DNA from: UBA6168 sp964423205
GTDB taxonomy: Bacteria > Bacteroidota > Bacteroidia > Chitinophagales > Saprospiraceae
Reading direction: 5' to 3'
Assembly: GCA_964423205.1 (NCBI GenBank)
Contig: CAYRDX010000001.1
Location: forward strand, 106,709-170,708
DNA: 64,000 nt
Shown here: positions 17,041 through 25,698 of the stretch, piece by piece
Layout: each line of letters starts with the position of its first letter
Position numbering within the stretch: the first letter of the stretch is position 1
Translations under genes and position numbers: made by a program
Notes under the pieces: model-generated
Databases searched by the model: none
What the model was told of the DNA's origin: nothing
What the model saw: only the letters and a program-made list of their open reading frames with translations

Positions 17041-18174
17041 CTAATTACCTTTTATCAATTTCCCTGTTTCTGTACTACCATCGGGAAGTTGTAATTGATA
17101 AATAAATGTACCAGGTGGCCAATTCGCTGTTGAAAAACGTTCGGTGGTCGTTCCTGCTGAAAACCATTTTTTTCGCAGCATTATTTTCCCGTCCGCGGAA
17201 ACGATAATCAATAAAACATATCCCGGAATAGCCGATTTCGCTTCAAAATCAATTTCCGAAACAAAAGGATTCGGAGAAAATTTCACCTCGACCTCCTTAC
17301 CAAAATCCTCTTCTGTACCTGTAATCAGAGCAGTATTCTTGTATCGCACAAAATAAGGCTCTTGTTTTTGTACATCTACATAAACCATTGCAATAGCCTC
17401 TTTGGAGTTGTTGTTCCAGAAATAATAGATGATGGATGTGTCTCTACCTAAGCCTTCAAATGATGGATTGGTGAGCAGAAGGTCAGTAATATCCTGCCAG
17501 CCAAGAAAAGGCAATTTGGCATCCAGCCTGGTATTTACATATTCCGTCCGCTTTTCCCGCAACACATTATAGGTTCCTCCCGGGATGATGAGCGAACCGT
17601 AGGCATCCACAAAATCATTGCGTTGCCCGGCAATTCTTAGCCGAATAGAATCCAAAGCAAAGGGAAGTTTAAGACTATCCAAGACCTCCTTTGGGACATT
17701 ACTCAAAGAAACGGGGACGAATGCTGAGTAAGTACTTACATGATTGGCAGGGAAGGTTAAGGGTGCCCTTTGCTGCAAAATGGGTGGCGATATCCGCAAC
17801 ACCAGGTTCAGTCCTAAACTCAAGTGGTCCTTTCCAGCTATACCAATCATTTCGAATGTAGTAGGGGTTACTTTATAATAAGACTCCCGGCCTTCTCCCA
17901 AATTGACAACCAGGTTTGCATCGCGCAGTGAGTCATAAGCCATACCTTCTTTTGCCGGCCGGTACCTCACCATTTCAGTTTCATGCTTTTTCAGGTTGAC
18001 GAAGTTCCAGTTATAGGGCCCTCCTGGAGGTGAAATGAGAATATTACTGGGGAAATAGTCCACCAGATACCTCAAAGTATCACTGGCGGCCGGAAAGACG
18101 GAATTGGTTATCGTGATTTGCGCCTGAACCATCAAGGCCCAAAACATGAGTATCGAGGTGCAGAGGATCTTCAT
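17041..18174 (-). CDS. Exported protein with type IX secretion sorting domain
   Basis: 377 residues from the ATG at 18174, chosen because MKILCTSILMFWALMVQAQ is a clean signal peptide; an ATG 27 bp upstream only adds a polar extension. The middle is beta-rich and unassigned. The last 80 residues form a Por/T9SS type A sorting domain: VKFSPNPFVSEIDFEAKS, a VSADGKIM turn, and GTFIYQLQLPDG before GKLIKGN. The protein is thus exported by Sec and then by the T9SS to the surface or medium. GldD, a gliding/T9SS accessory lipoprotein, is encoded about 12 kb away. Confidence 0.85.
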   Translation of the reverse strand: MKILCTSILMFWALMVQAQITITNSVFPAASDTLRYLVDYFPSNILISPPGGPYNWNFVNLKKHETEMVRYRPAKEGMAYDSLRDANLVVNLGEGRESYYKVTPTTFEMIGIAGKDHLSLGLNLVLRISPPILQQRAPLTFPANHVSTYSAFVPVSLSNVPKEVLDSLKLPFALDSIRLRIAGQRNDFVDAYGSLIIPGGTYNVLREKRTEYVNTRLDAKLPFLGWQDITDLLLTNPSFEGLGRDTSIIYYFWNNNSKEAIAMVYVDVQKQEPYFVRYKNTALITGTEEDFGKEVEVKFSPNPFVSEIDFEAKSAIPGYVLLIIVSADGKIMLRKKWFSAGTTTERFSTANWPPGTFIYQLQLPDGSTETGKLIKGN

Positions 18175-18213
18175 TGGATTGCTTTTTATAAGAATATCCA
18201 AAATTAAGACTTT

Positions 18214-18495
18214 TTAGGGTTGGCTTCCAGTGGACATCAATTCCCTGATTTTGACGAATAATATCACACCTGCAAAAATCAGTGCAACGAGATTGGCTAT
18301 GATTATGGGCATATCGTTTCTCAGAATCCCATAAGTCAGCCACATCACCATGCCGAGTGTCATCATGATAAACATACTGGCAGAAAGGTCTTTCGCCGAC
18401 TTTGTCCTCCAGGTTTTCAGTGCCTGTGGAAAGAATGCACCCGTAGTCAGTGTTGCAGCAAAAAATCCGAGGTAAGTAATGCTATCAAATTCCAT
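18214..18495 (-). CDS. SemiSWEET-type sugar transporter
   Basis: 93 residues with three membrane helices, the size of a SemiSWEET protomer (one MtN3/PQ-loop triple-helix bundle). The PQ motif appears in TGAFFPQALKTWRTKSAKDL, the diagnostic segment, and MWLTYGILRNDMPIIIANL forms the last hairpin. The family works as a homodimer that moves sugars down their gradient across the inner membrane. The substrate cannot be read from sequence. It shares strand and close spacing with the gene upstream. Confidence 0.9.
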   Translation of the reverse strand: MEFDSITYLGFFAATLTTGAFFPQALKTWRTKSAKDLSASMFIMMTLGMVMWLTYGILRNDMPIIIANLVALIFAGVILFVKIRELMSTGSQP

Positions 18496-18507
18496 CGTCT
18501 TCCAGTA

Positions 18508-19383
18508 TTATTTCTTTTGAGTTTTCACCAGTTCAATAAAACCGTTTATCAGGTCATTAGGTACCGTTACAGCCAGGTTGTAGTGCGCAATCCGCCAACC
18601 CTCATTTGTATTCAAGACCACTCCGGATCCTCTGCAAACACCCATCCATGTGTCCAGCAGCTCTTCAAACCAGGCAATAGTATGATCTTCTGATAAATAA
18701 ATAGTCCTGTTTTTGGAGGTAAACGCCCATGCAGTTTCCCTGTCGAAATATGGCTTTGACCATGCCTTCATATCATCGCGCAGCCACCTTTCAGTTTCAT
18801 CGGTACCAAGATAAATGGCGTCTTTTGTCATGCTGCCGAAAAAAACATCTTCATCCGCTACTGCGGCGGCATGGTGCCAACCATCGATCAACTTGCCAAT
18901 ATTTACTTTCTCGTCTGGCGCTTTGTCGGCACAACCATCTTTCCTGCGTGTATCCGTTATTTGAATAATTTTCCATTTCCCTTCGGCATTTTTAAAAAGC
19001 TGGAAGGCATTTACTCCGCAATGGTTTAGCCGGTCGCCAACGAAAAAGGAATAATCTGTCCAGGCAGAAGCCAGATTTCCATCTACCCGAATATCATGAG
19101 TCCATATTTTTTCATCAAAAACAGCGGTCCGTGGCCTAGCTATAGAAGAAATGAAGTTGGATATCTTTTCATTTCTCAATTCAGATACACCATCAGGTGT
19201 GACCATAGCTGTTTGAAGTCTGGCAGAATCGTCGAACAATGTCTTTAGAATAACTGTGTCGCCAGTACGCATACAGTCAAATAATTGGTTCAAAACCCCT
19301 TTGACAGCATTAGATTCCGGATGATCCTGGGCAAAAGCACACAGAGAAAATGTGGAGAAAAGCAAGACGATGAAAAATTTCAT
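18508..19383 (-). CDS. Exported protein with two NTF2/SnoaL-like domains
   Basis: 291 residues from ATG 19383. That start gives the signal peptide MKFFIVLLFSTFSLCAFAQ; the frame itself extends 53 codons further upstream into the divergent decarboxylase gene and is unlikely to be used. Residues about 25-155 resemble the DUF4440/lumazine-binding-like NTF2 fold (VLNQLFDCMRTGDTVILKTLF, KIIQITDTRR). Residues about 165-285 resemble SnoaL_3 (AVADEDVFFGSMTKDAIYLG, WRIAHYNLAVTVPND). Both halves are cone-shaped folds that bind small ligands. No catalytic role can be named. The pairing of two different NTF2 domains is noteworthy. Confidence 0.8.
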   Translation of the reverse strand: MKFFIVLLFSTFSLCAFAQDHPESNAVKGVLNQLFDCMRTGDTVILKTLFDDSARLQTAMVTPDGVSELRNEKISNFISSIARPRTAVFDEKIWTHDIRVDGNLASAWTDYSFFVGDRLNHCGVNAFQLFKNAEGKWKIIQITDTRRKDGCADKAPDEKVNIGKLIDGWHHAAAVADEDVFFGSMTKDAIYLGTDETERWLRDDMKAWSKPYFDRETAWAFTSKNRTIYLSEDHTIAWFEELLDTWMGVCRGSGVVLNTNEGWRIAHYNLAVTVPNDLINGFIELVKTQKK

Positions 19384-19507
19384 AATCAGAAATTTTTCGG
19401 AAAAGTCCGAATTTTCCTGCACAAACTTGTAGCCTGGGCTGTTTCGTTTTCTCTGCTTCTGTTTAGATTGCACCGCTGGATAACTCTCATTACAAGAACT
19501 ACATCTG

Positions 19508-20953
19508 ATGTCTTCAATTATCGACTCTGCTTTTGACTCCAAAAACTTTAGGGAAAATGGCCATAAAATGGTTGACCTGTTGGCGGATTACTTTCAAAAC
19601 GTTTCAACCCAACAAGTTTTGAAATACGAGGACCCGGAAGCGCTTTATGAAAAGTGGCGACGGGATATGAAAAGCGGCGAGCCGCAAGGCGTCGTTGATT
19701 TTATCCAGAAAATAATTGAAGACTCCATACATCTTCATCATCCAAAATATTTGGGACACCAAACTTCAGTTATTTCTCCTTTTTCAACGCTTGCTGAATT
19801 TGCAGGAGGCCTGCTGGACCCCGGCATGGGAGTTTACGAACAAGGCACTGCTGGTGTTGTGCTGGAAAGGCTCATTTCTAAAGAGCTGGCAGTTTTAATT
19901 GGCTGGGGCGCAGATGCCGATGGATTCCTCACTTCAGGAGGCACATTGGGTAATTTGACTTGCATGTTATGTGCCCGACAAGCTATGACAGAAACTGATG
20001 TTTGGGAAGAAGGTTATGGAAATCAGCAATACGCCTTTTTGGCTTCCGAAGAAGCTCATTTTTCCGTGTCGAGAGCCACGCGTGTAATGGGAATGGGCGC
20101 TAAAGGCATAGTGCCCGTGCCGGTAAATAACAAGTTGCAAATGCGCGCTGATTTACTGGAAGGGTTTTATGCCTCGGCTTCTGAAAAAGGAATCAGAATA
20201 ATTGGAGTGGTTGGCAGTGCCTGTTCAACTGCAAGTGGAAGTTATGACCCACTGAATGATATTGCGGACTTCTGCGAAGAAAAGAATCTATGGTTTCATG
20301 TTGATGGAGCACATGGGGCAGGTGTATTGTTTTCCAGCAAATACCGGCACCTGCTAAATGGTATTGACCGTGCCGATTCAGTTATCATAGATTTTCATAA
20401 AATGCTGATGACACCCAAACTGGTGACCGCCGTTTTGTTTCGAAAAGCGGCTCATTCTTACCAGACATTTTCCCAAAAGGCTTCTTATCTGTGGGACAAG
20501 GACGAAGGCAAAGAGTGGTACAATCTGGCACGACGAACCTTTGAACTCACTAAAAGCTTCATGAGTATAAAAGTGTACGCACTATGGCGAACTTTCGGCT
20601 CAGGTTTGTTTGAAGAATATGTAAACAGGCAGTATGACCTTGCACGTAGCTTTGCCAGATTGATTGCGCAACAGAGCGATTTTGAAATATTGCTGGAAAA
20701 CCCGGAATCCAATATTGTCTGTTTCAGATATTCTGAGATGGGATGGGATGAGCAAGAAAAAGAATCCTTTAACATCAGGGTTCGCGAAGCCATAACAAAA
20801 GATGGGGAGTTTTTCATTGTGCAGACCCGAATTAAAGGCAGCCTTTATTTGAGAACAACCTTGATGAATCCTTATACGACAGAAAAAGAATTGGAGGGGT
20901 TGCTGCAAAAAATAAGATTAATCCGGAGTACAGGAACCTTGTCTAAAATCTGA
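19508..20953 (+). CDS. PLP-dependent group II amino acid decarboxylase
   Basis: 481 residues. GFLTSGGTLGNLTCMLCARQ binds the PLP phosphate, WFHVDGAHGAGVLF carries the ring-contacting Asp, and the internal aldimine lysine lies in IIDFHKMLMTP. These features fit the DOPA/glutamate/diaminobutyrate decarboxylase family. Which amino acid is used is not decidable; the nearest types by feel are L-2,4-diaminobutyrate and aromatic-amino-acid decarboxylases. It stands alone and is divergent from the NTF2 gene. Confidence 0.85.
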   Translation: MSSIIDSAFDSKNFRENGHKMVDLLADYFQNVSTQQVLKYEDPEALYEKWRRDMKSGEPQGVVDFIQKIIEDSIHLHHPKYLGHQTSVISPFSTLAEFAGGLLDPGMGVYEQGTAGVVLERLISKELAVLIGWGADADGFLTSGGTLGNLTCMLCARQAMTETDVWEEGYGNQQYAFLASEEAHFSVSRATRVMGMGAKGIVPVPVNNKLQMRADLLEGFYASASEKGIRIIGVVGSACSTASGSYDPLNDIADFCEEKNLWFHVDGAHGAGVLFSSKYRHLLNGIDRADSVIIDFHKMLMTPKLVTAVLFRKAAHSYQTFSQKASYLWDKDEGKEWYNLARRTFELTKSFMSIKVYALWRTFGSGLFEEYVNRQYDLARSFARLIAQQSDFEILLENPESNIVCFRYSEMGWDEQEKESFNIRVREAITKDGEFFIVQTRIKGSLYLRTTLMNPYTTEKELEGLLQKIRLIRSTGTLSKI

Positions 20954-21057
20954 CAGAGAAATTTAAGGTCGTCATTTGATAGGTTAAATATCTATTTCTT
21001 TTGTCGGATACCACTGTTCTGGATTAAAAGCAAACACAATTCCAAGAGGTTTTATCG

Positions 21058-21065
21058 TACCTTTG
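21058..21065 (+). promoter_or_regulatory. Candidate -7 box upstream of glyA
   Basis: TACCTTTG matches TAnnTTTG exactly. I find no clear -33 TTG at the right distance. If used, transcription starts near 21072, only a few bases before the TTG at 21076, which argues for the later GTG start of glyA. Confidence 0.45.
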
Positions 21066-21177
21066 GCCCTCTTAGTTGAAAGCCGTTTTTCAACCCAAAT
21101 TAAGATTGGTAAATGCCGCCGGTTATATTTTTCACAATACAGAGTATTGGAAAAGTCGGCAACAAACTCACCCAGAA

Positions 21178-22464
21178 GTGGATAAAACTATTTTTAACCT
21201 AATTGACAAAGAACTCGACAGGCAGAGAAAAGGCCTGGAATTGATTGCCTCCGAAAACTTCACCAGCAGTGCAGTGCTAACTGCTTTGGGTAGTTGCCTT
21301 ACAAATAAATATGCAGAAGGCTACCCCGGCAAACGATATTACGGTGGATGCGAAGTTGTAGATAAGGTGGAACAATTGACCATTGACAGACTAAAGGAAT
21401 TATTCGGAGCAGACTATTGCAATGTGCAACCCCACTCAGGCGCCCAGGCAAACGCTGCCGTTTTCTTATCTGTACTCAATCCTGGTGACAAAATATTGGG
21501 TCTGAACCTGGCTCACGGCGGCCACCTCTCTCATGGCTCTCCTGTTAATTTTTCAGGTAAAATCTTTCAGCCAGTATTCTATGGAGTAGAAGAAAACACT
21601 GGTCTGATTGATATGGATAAGGTGGAGGAAATTGCCTTGCGGGAAAATCCCAAGTTGATTATTTGTGGAGCTTCGGCCTATTCAAGGGATTGGGATTACA
21701 AACGCTTCCGCGAAATTGCCGACAAGGTTGGTGCTCTTTTGCTCGCAGACATTGCACATCCGGCAGGTCTGATCGCTGCCGGCCTTTTGAATAACCCCAT
21801 GGAATATTGCCACATTGTAACTTCCACAACGCACAAAACTCTGCGCGGCCCAAGAGGAGGCATCATCATGATTGGCCATGATTTTGACAACCCCTGGGGA
21901 CGGAAGACAAAAAAAGGTGCGTTGATAAAGATGTCTGAAATACTCAACAGCGGTGTATTTCCCGGAATGCAGGGAGGGCCGCTGGAACATTGTATTGCAG
22001 CCAAGGCCGTGGCTTTTTACGAAGCACTACAACCGGAATTCAAATCGTACTCCAAGAACGTAATCAGCAATGCAAAAGCTATGGCTGATGCTTTTATTAA
22101 AAAGGATTATCACATTGTATCTGATGGCACCGATAACCACCTCATGTTGATTGACCTGCGCTCCAAAGGAATCACTGGCAAACAGGCAGAAGAAGCATTG
22201 GTCAGAGCCGACATCACTGTGAATAAGAACATGGTGCCTTTCGACACCCAATCACCTTTTGTCACTTCAGGAATCAGAATTGGCGCGGCAGCTATTACAA
22301 CTCGTGGTCTAAAACCCGATGATTGCCGCAAAATAGTTGACTGGATGGACGCCATAATCATGGATGTTGAAAATGAAGAACTAATAGCTTCCACCAGAAA
22401 ACAGGTGAATCAGTTCATGGAACAATTCCCTTTGTATGAAAATCTGAAGTCCTATTCTGCTTAA
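21178..22464 (+). CDS. glyA: Serine hydroxymethyltransferase
   Basis: 428 residues if translation starts at GTG 21178 (VDKTIFNLIDKEL), which aligns with the usual N-terminus of bacterial GlyA. The frame stays open to a TTG at 21076, adding 34 residues that the family lacks and that would begin almost at the predicted transcription start. Diagnostic segments: GLELIASENFTS, YAEGYPGKRYYGGCE, ANAAVFLSVLNPGD, the PLP lysine in TSTTHKTLRGPRGG, and GVFPGMQGGPLEH. It interconverts serine and glycine with tetrahydrofolate. The function is certain; the start is not. Confidence 0.95.
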   Translation: MDKTIFNLIDKELDRQRKGLELIASENFTSSAVLTALGSCLTNKYAEGYPGKRYYGGCEVVDKVEQLTIDRLKELFGADYCNVQPHSGAQANAAVFLSVLNPGDKILGLNLAHGGHLSHGSPVNFSGKIFQPVFYGVEENTGLIDMDKVEEIALRENPKLIICGASAYSRDWDYKRFREIADKVGALLLADIAHPAGLIAAGLLNNPMEYCHIVTSTTHKTLRGPRGGIIMIGHDFDNPWGRKTKKGALIKMSEILNSGVFPGMQGGPLEHCIAAKAVAFYEALQPEFKSYSKNVISNAKAMADAFIKKDYHIVSDGTDNHLMLIDLRSKGITGKQAEEALVRADITVNKNMVPFDTQSPFVTSGIRIGAAAITTRGLKPDDCRKIVDWMDAIIMDVENEELIASTRKQVNQFMEQFPLYENLKSYSA

Positions 22465-22465
22465 G

Positions 22466-22544
22466 TAAAAAGGCAAAAGTTTTTCAACTCATTTTCAAGT
22501 GGCTAAGAAAACAATTTGGCACTTTATTTTTGACTCATTACTAA
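22466..22544 (+). repeat. Hairpin-plus-core upstream repeat, copy 2
   Basis: The same core as at 5847-5914 and 55049-55116 runs from 22478 (AGTTTTTCAACTCATTTTC) to ACTCATTACTAA at 22544. It has three substitutions and one deleted base. The GC-rich hairpin module is missing, leaving only AAAAGGCA directly joined to the core. It lies 17 bp before the scpA start codon and points toward it, directly after the glyA stop. Confidence 0.8.
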
Positions 22545-22561
22545 ATGGCCTTTTTTAAGTT

Positions 22562-23305
22562 TTGGAAAGTGTTTCATATAAAATAGTACTCCCGCAATTT
22601 GAAGGCCCATTCGACCTTCTTCTTTTCTTTATTGAAAGAGACGAACTGGACATTTATGATATTCCAATCGGTAAAATCACTGACGACTTCCTGGCATACG
22701 TCAGAGAAATGGAATCATTGAATATTGATTTGGCCAGTGAATTTATACTTGTAGCTGCTACACTTTGCCGGATTAAGGCGCGGTTGTTACTTCCCCGCAA
22801 GCAATTAGACGAAGAAGGAAACGAAATAGATCCAAGGGAGGAACTCGTACAAAGACTGCTGGAGTACAAGCGTTATAAGAGTGTACTTGATGACATGAGG
22901 GCATTTGAGGAAGAACGCTCTTCCCGACAGTACAGAGGCAATGTTACACGTGAACTGCGCCAAATTGCATCAGTGGCCCTTGTCGATGTTGAATTGGAAA
23001 ATCTGACCCTGTTCAGGCTTCTCAAGACATTTGAGCGCTTGGTGAGGAATCTCGAAAGTAACGGTAGTGCTGTGGTTCATTCCATTGTTCTATTCCATTA
23101 CACCATAAGCGAACAACAGGATTTCATATTGTCCAAACTTGGAAAGGGTAAAAAAGCAAGCTTCAGCACTTTGTTTAAATCTATGGAAAACAGGATCCAC
23201 GCCATCGTTACTTTTCTCGCTTTGCTGGAGTTGCTGAACATGCAAAAAGTAACCATTACACAGAGAGTTGGCGTGAATAATTTCTGGATTGAAATGGGAG
23301 AATAA
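22562..23305 (+). CDS. scpA: Segregation and condensation protein A
   Basis: 247 residues. The start is TTG 22562, which places VLPQFEGPFDLLLFFIERDE at the N-terminus as in all ScpA kleisins. ASEFILVAATLCRIKARLLLP is the second hallmark, and the C-terminal winged-helix part ends in TQRVGVNNFWIEMGE. ScpA bridges the SMC heads and recruits ScpB for chromosome condensation; scpB and smc are not in the window. A repeat copy directly precedes it. Confidence 0.93.
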   Translation: MESVSYKIVLPQFEGPFDLLLFFIERDELDIYDIPIGKITDDFLAYVREMESLNIDLASEFILVAATLCRIKARLLLPRKQLDEEGNEIDPREELVQRLLEYKRYKSVLDDMRAFEEERSSRQYRGNVTRELRQIASVALVDVELENLTLFRLLKTFERLVRNLESNGSAVVHSIVLFHYTISEQQDFILSKLGKGKKASFSTLFKSMENRIHAIVTFLALLELLNMQKVTITQRVGVNNFWIEMGE

Positions 23306-23323
23306 GAAGGGGGATAATAGGCT

Positions 23324-23779
23324 TTATAGCCTGATTTTTTTCATTCTGGCGATTTCCCTTTTGGTGTCCTTTTCTTTTATTGTCTGCCTCTTATCAAACG
23401 CTTTTTTCCCTTGAGCCAAGGCTATTTCGACTTTCACAATATTACGCTCATTAAAGTAAACCCGATAAGGTATAAGGGTGAGTCCCTTTTCTTTGACTTT
23501 TCTTTCAAGCTTCTTTAGCTCTGACCTGTGGAGCAATAGTTTTCTGGACCTGCGCGCTTCATGTGCGCCGTAACTGGCACTTTCATATTCCTTGATGTAC
23601 ATGCTTTGAACAAAAAGCTCACCTTTTACAAAGTAACAATAGGCATCAGTGAGGCTGGCGTGGCCACTTCGAATGGATTTTATCTCAGAACCGACCAGAA
23701 CGATACCCGCTTCGTGTTTTGACAAAAAGTGATAATCGTGTGAAGCTCTACGGTTTAGTATTTCGATAGATTTTGGCAT
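23324..23779 (-). CDS. smpB: SsrA-binding protein
   Basis: 151 residues from ATG 23779; a start 5 codons earlier would only add MCRIP. Conserved parts: RRASHDYHFLSKHEAGIVL, GSEIKSIRSGHASLTDAY, HEARRSRKLLLHR, and the basic tail ending TKREIARMKKIRL, which enters the ribosome decoding centre. It delivers tmRNA to stalled ribosomes. No tmRNA gene is visible in the window. Confidence 0.96.
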   Translation of the reverse strand: MPKSIEILNRRASHDYHFLSKHEAGIVLVGSEIKSIRSGHASLTDAYCYFVKGELFVQSMYIKEYESASYGAHEARRSRKLLLHRSELKKLERKVKEKGLTLIPYRVYFNERNIVKVEIALAQGKKAFDKRQTIKEKDTKREIARMKKIRL

Positions 23780-23823
23780 GGGTATTCTGCACAACCTTGC
23801 TTTGATTCTTAAACAAGGCGGGT

Positions 23824-24147
23824 TTATTTCAGTTTAACAGCAGTGCCATACGCGAGTAATTCCGCTGAGCCCTGCATAACCATTGAGGTAGTGAAACGAA
23901 CGTTAATTACGGCATCGGCACCAATACGTTCAGCATCTGCCAACATTCTTTCAATGGCCTGCTCTCTTGCAGATGACATCAGCGATGTATATTCCGAAAT
24001 CTCTCCACCAACTACATTCTTTATAAATGCAGTAATATCTCTTCCTACATTTCGCGCCCTGACAGTGCTTTCTCGAGCTATATCTATTGCCTCAATGATT
24101 TCCCTCCCAGGGATAAAATCTGTTGTTGTCATTAAAATCTCTTTCAT
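23824..24147 (-). CDS. YbjQ family (UPF0145) protein
   Basis: 107 residues, the typical length. TTTDFIPGREIIEAIDIARES, VGGEISEYTSLMSSAREQA and GADAVINVRFTTSMVMQGSA define the family. It forms small pentameric beta-rich rings in known structures; a heavy-metal-binding role has been suggested but is not proven. It begins 4 bp after the LysE-family gene stop and is thus probably in the same transcript. Confidence 0.9.
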   Translation of the reverse strand: MKEILMTTTDFIPGREIIEAIDIARESTVRARNVGRDITAFIKNVVGGEISEYTSLMSSAREQAIERMLADAERIGADAVINVRFTTSMVMQGSAELLAYGTAVKLK

Positions 24148-24151
24148 GATT

Positions 24152-24796
24152 TTAGATTAAGCCTTTAAAGAAATCAAAAGCCCGCAAAATTAATGCAACG
24201 CCGAAAATCAGGAGGACAATTCCTGCTATTCTTCTCGCCCATAGAATTAATTCGGGTTTTAACCATCTGCGTATGGCTTTGGCCAGAGCAATTTTTGCCG
24301 TATCCGTCATGATGACTACTCCAAGAAGCCCTGTATAAAATAGTCTTGCCTCTGAGGGAAGTAATTCTTCCTGAGTAAACAACATACTCGAAACGCCAAT
24401 CCAGAAAAATAGAGTAAATGGATTGAAAGTGTTGATAATAAAGCCCCTGAACCAAAGTGTAATAAACGAAGATTGCCTGACAGCCTTTCGCTGTGAGGAT
24501 TTCATGGCAGGTGGTCTTAGCAACAATGCCCCCAGTCCAAATATGATGAGAATGATACCTCCTGCAATGCCCAGAGAAAATTCAAATCCATCCCACGTTG
24601 TCAACCTGGCAATATATGATATACCAGTAAATGTAGCCAAAACAAACATTAGGTCGCTCATCCAGATGCCTATTCCAACCATTGTTCCGGCACGAAATCC
24701 TTCTTCTATGCTTGTCTGTATCAAGGCAAACAACAAAGGCCCAACGAGTATACTTAATGCTAAACCAAACTTGATTCCATTCCAAAAGAATTCCAT
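24152..24796 (-). CDS. LysE/RhtB family exporter
   Basis: 214 residues with six hydrophobic segments. It opens with GIKFGLALSILVGPLLFALI, the conserved first helix, followed by GFRAGTMVGIGIWMSDLMFV and NTFNPFTLFFWIGV. The family exports amino acids or similar small molecules across the inner membrane. The substrate is unknown. It leads the YbjQ gene by 4 bp. Confidence 0.88.
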   Translation of the reverse strand: MEFFWNGIKFGLALSILVGPLLFALIQTSIEEGFRAGTMVGIGIWMSDLMFVLATFTGISYIARLTTWDGFEFSLGIAGGIILIIFGLGALLLRPPAMKSSQRKAVRQSSFITLWFRGFIINTFNPFTLFFWIGVSSMLFTQEELLPSEARLFYTGLLGVVIMTDTAKIALAKAIRRWLKPELILWARRIAGIVLLIFGVALILRAFDFFKGLI

Positions 24797-24928
24797 CTGG
24801 TCGAAAGGTTAGTAAAATTTCTCCTCAAAAAAAGTGTTGATTCAATTCTACTTCGTGTTCACTTAAATGTCTGAAGTTTAGAAGCTGAAAAATTTCAGGC
24901 TCAGAAACCGAGTCGGCCGTGAAAGTAA

Positions 24929-25339
24929 CTAATAATAAAGAGTTGCAACCAATTTCCTGCTCCCTCCGTTATTTCTGAACTCACAAAAGTAAATACCCTG
25001 CCAGGTTCCCAAATTCAATTGAGCGTTTGAAATCGGGATATTGAGCTCGGAACCCGTCAAGACGGTCTTTGCATGTGCAGGCATGTCGTCAGGACCTTCA
25101 ATCGTGTGAGTCAGGTATGGTGCATTTTCCGGGAATAGGCGATTTAGGATGTTTTCCAAATCAAACCGAACGCTTGGATCAGCATTTTCATTTATAGTCA
25201 GGCCTGCAGAAGTGTGTTTTATGAAAAGATGGAGAATCCCGGTTTCCGGAAGCGGTGATAGTTGCTGAAGAACGAGCGGGGTAATCAAATGAATACCTCG
25301 TTTAAAACCGGGTAACCTAAATTCAACCTGTCTAATCAT
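24929..25339 (-). CDS. YjbQ family (UPF0047) protein
   Basis: 136 residues. The family motif LFIKHTSAGLTINENADPSV and the C-terminal LGTWQGIYFCEFRNNGG are both intact. Some members have weak thiamine phosphate synthase activity; the natural role is unsettled. It has no close partner on either side. Confidence 0.92.
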   Translation of the reverse strand: MIRQVEFRLPGFKRGIHLITPLVLQQLSPLPETGILHLFIKHTSAGLTINENADPSVRFDLENILNRLFPENAPYLTHTIEGPDDMPAHAKTVLTGSELNIPISNAQLNLGTWQGIYFCEFRNNGGSRKLVATLYY

Positions 25340-25698
25340 GAAATACTTTTATTGAGGAAACCAAAAATAACATTTACTATGCGCTTGGGAACTGCTTGCA
25401 TGGAAAGATTGCAAAGTAAGTGTGATAGCTAAACAATTTGAGTCGGGTACTGTATTGAAATGGAGGGCAAAGTGGTATGTTTTTTGGGCTGACATTATTA
25501 TTCCTTGTAATATTGAACCGAAAACACTGTAATTGCTGATGTTATGCGTTTATAGTTAAATTAAAGTGGATTCTTTTTTCACAAAATTCTGCTCAGGTTC
25601 TCATACATTTTTTACTTTTCTCCGAAGTTTATTAAAATAAATCAAGGACAAACACAAAACATGAAACTAATTAGGAAAACCAAACCTTGATTGTCAAT
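25340..25698. other. Intergenic region upstream of rpoN
   Basis: 359 bp between divergent genes, AT-rich toward the rpoN end. I see no ORF, hairpin, repeat of the families described here, or consensus promoter. Confidence 0.5.

Noticed and set aside
22543..22584. Short frame MAFFKFWKVFHIK overlapping the scpA start as a leader peptide
   Set aside because: It has several aromatic residues but no terminator or alternative hairpin follows, and it overlaps scpA out of frame.
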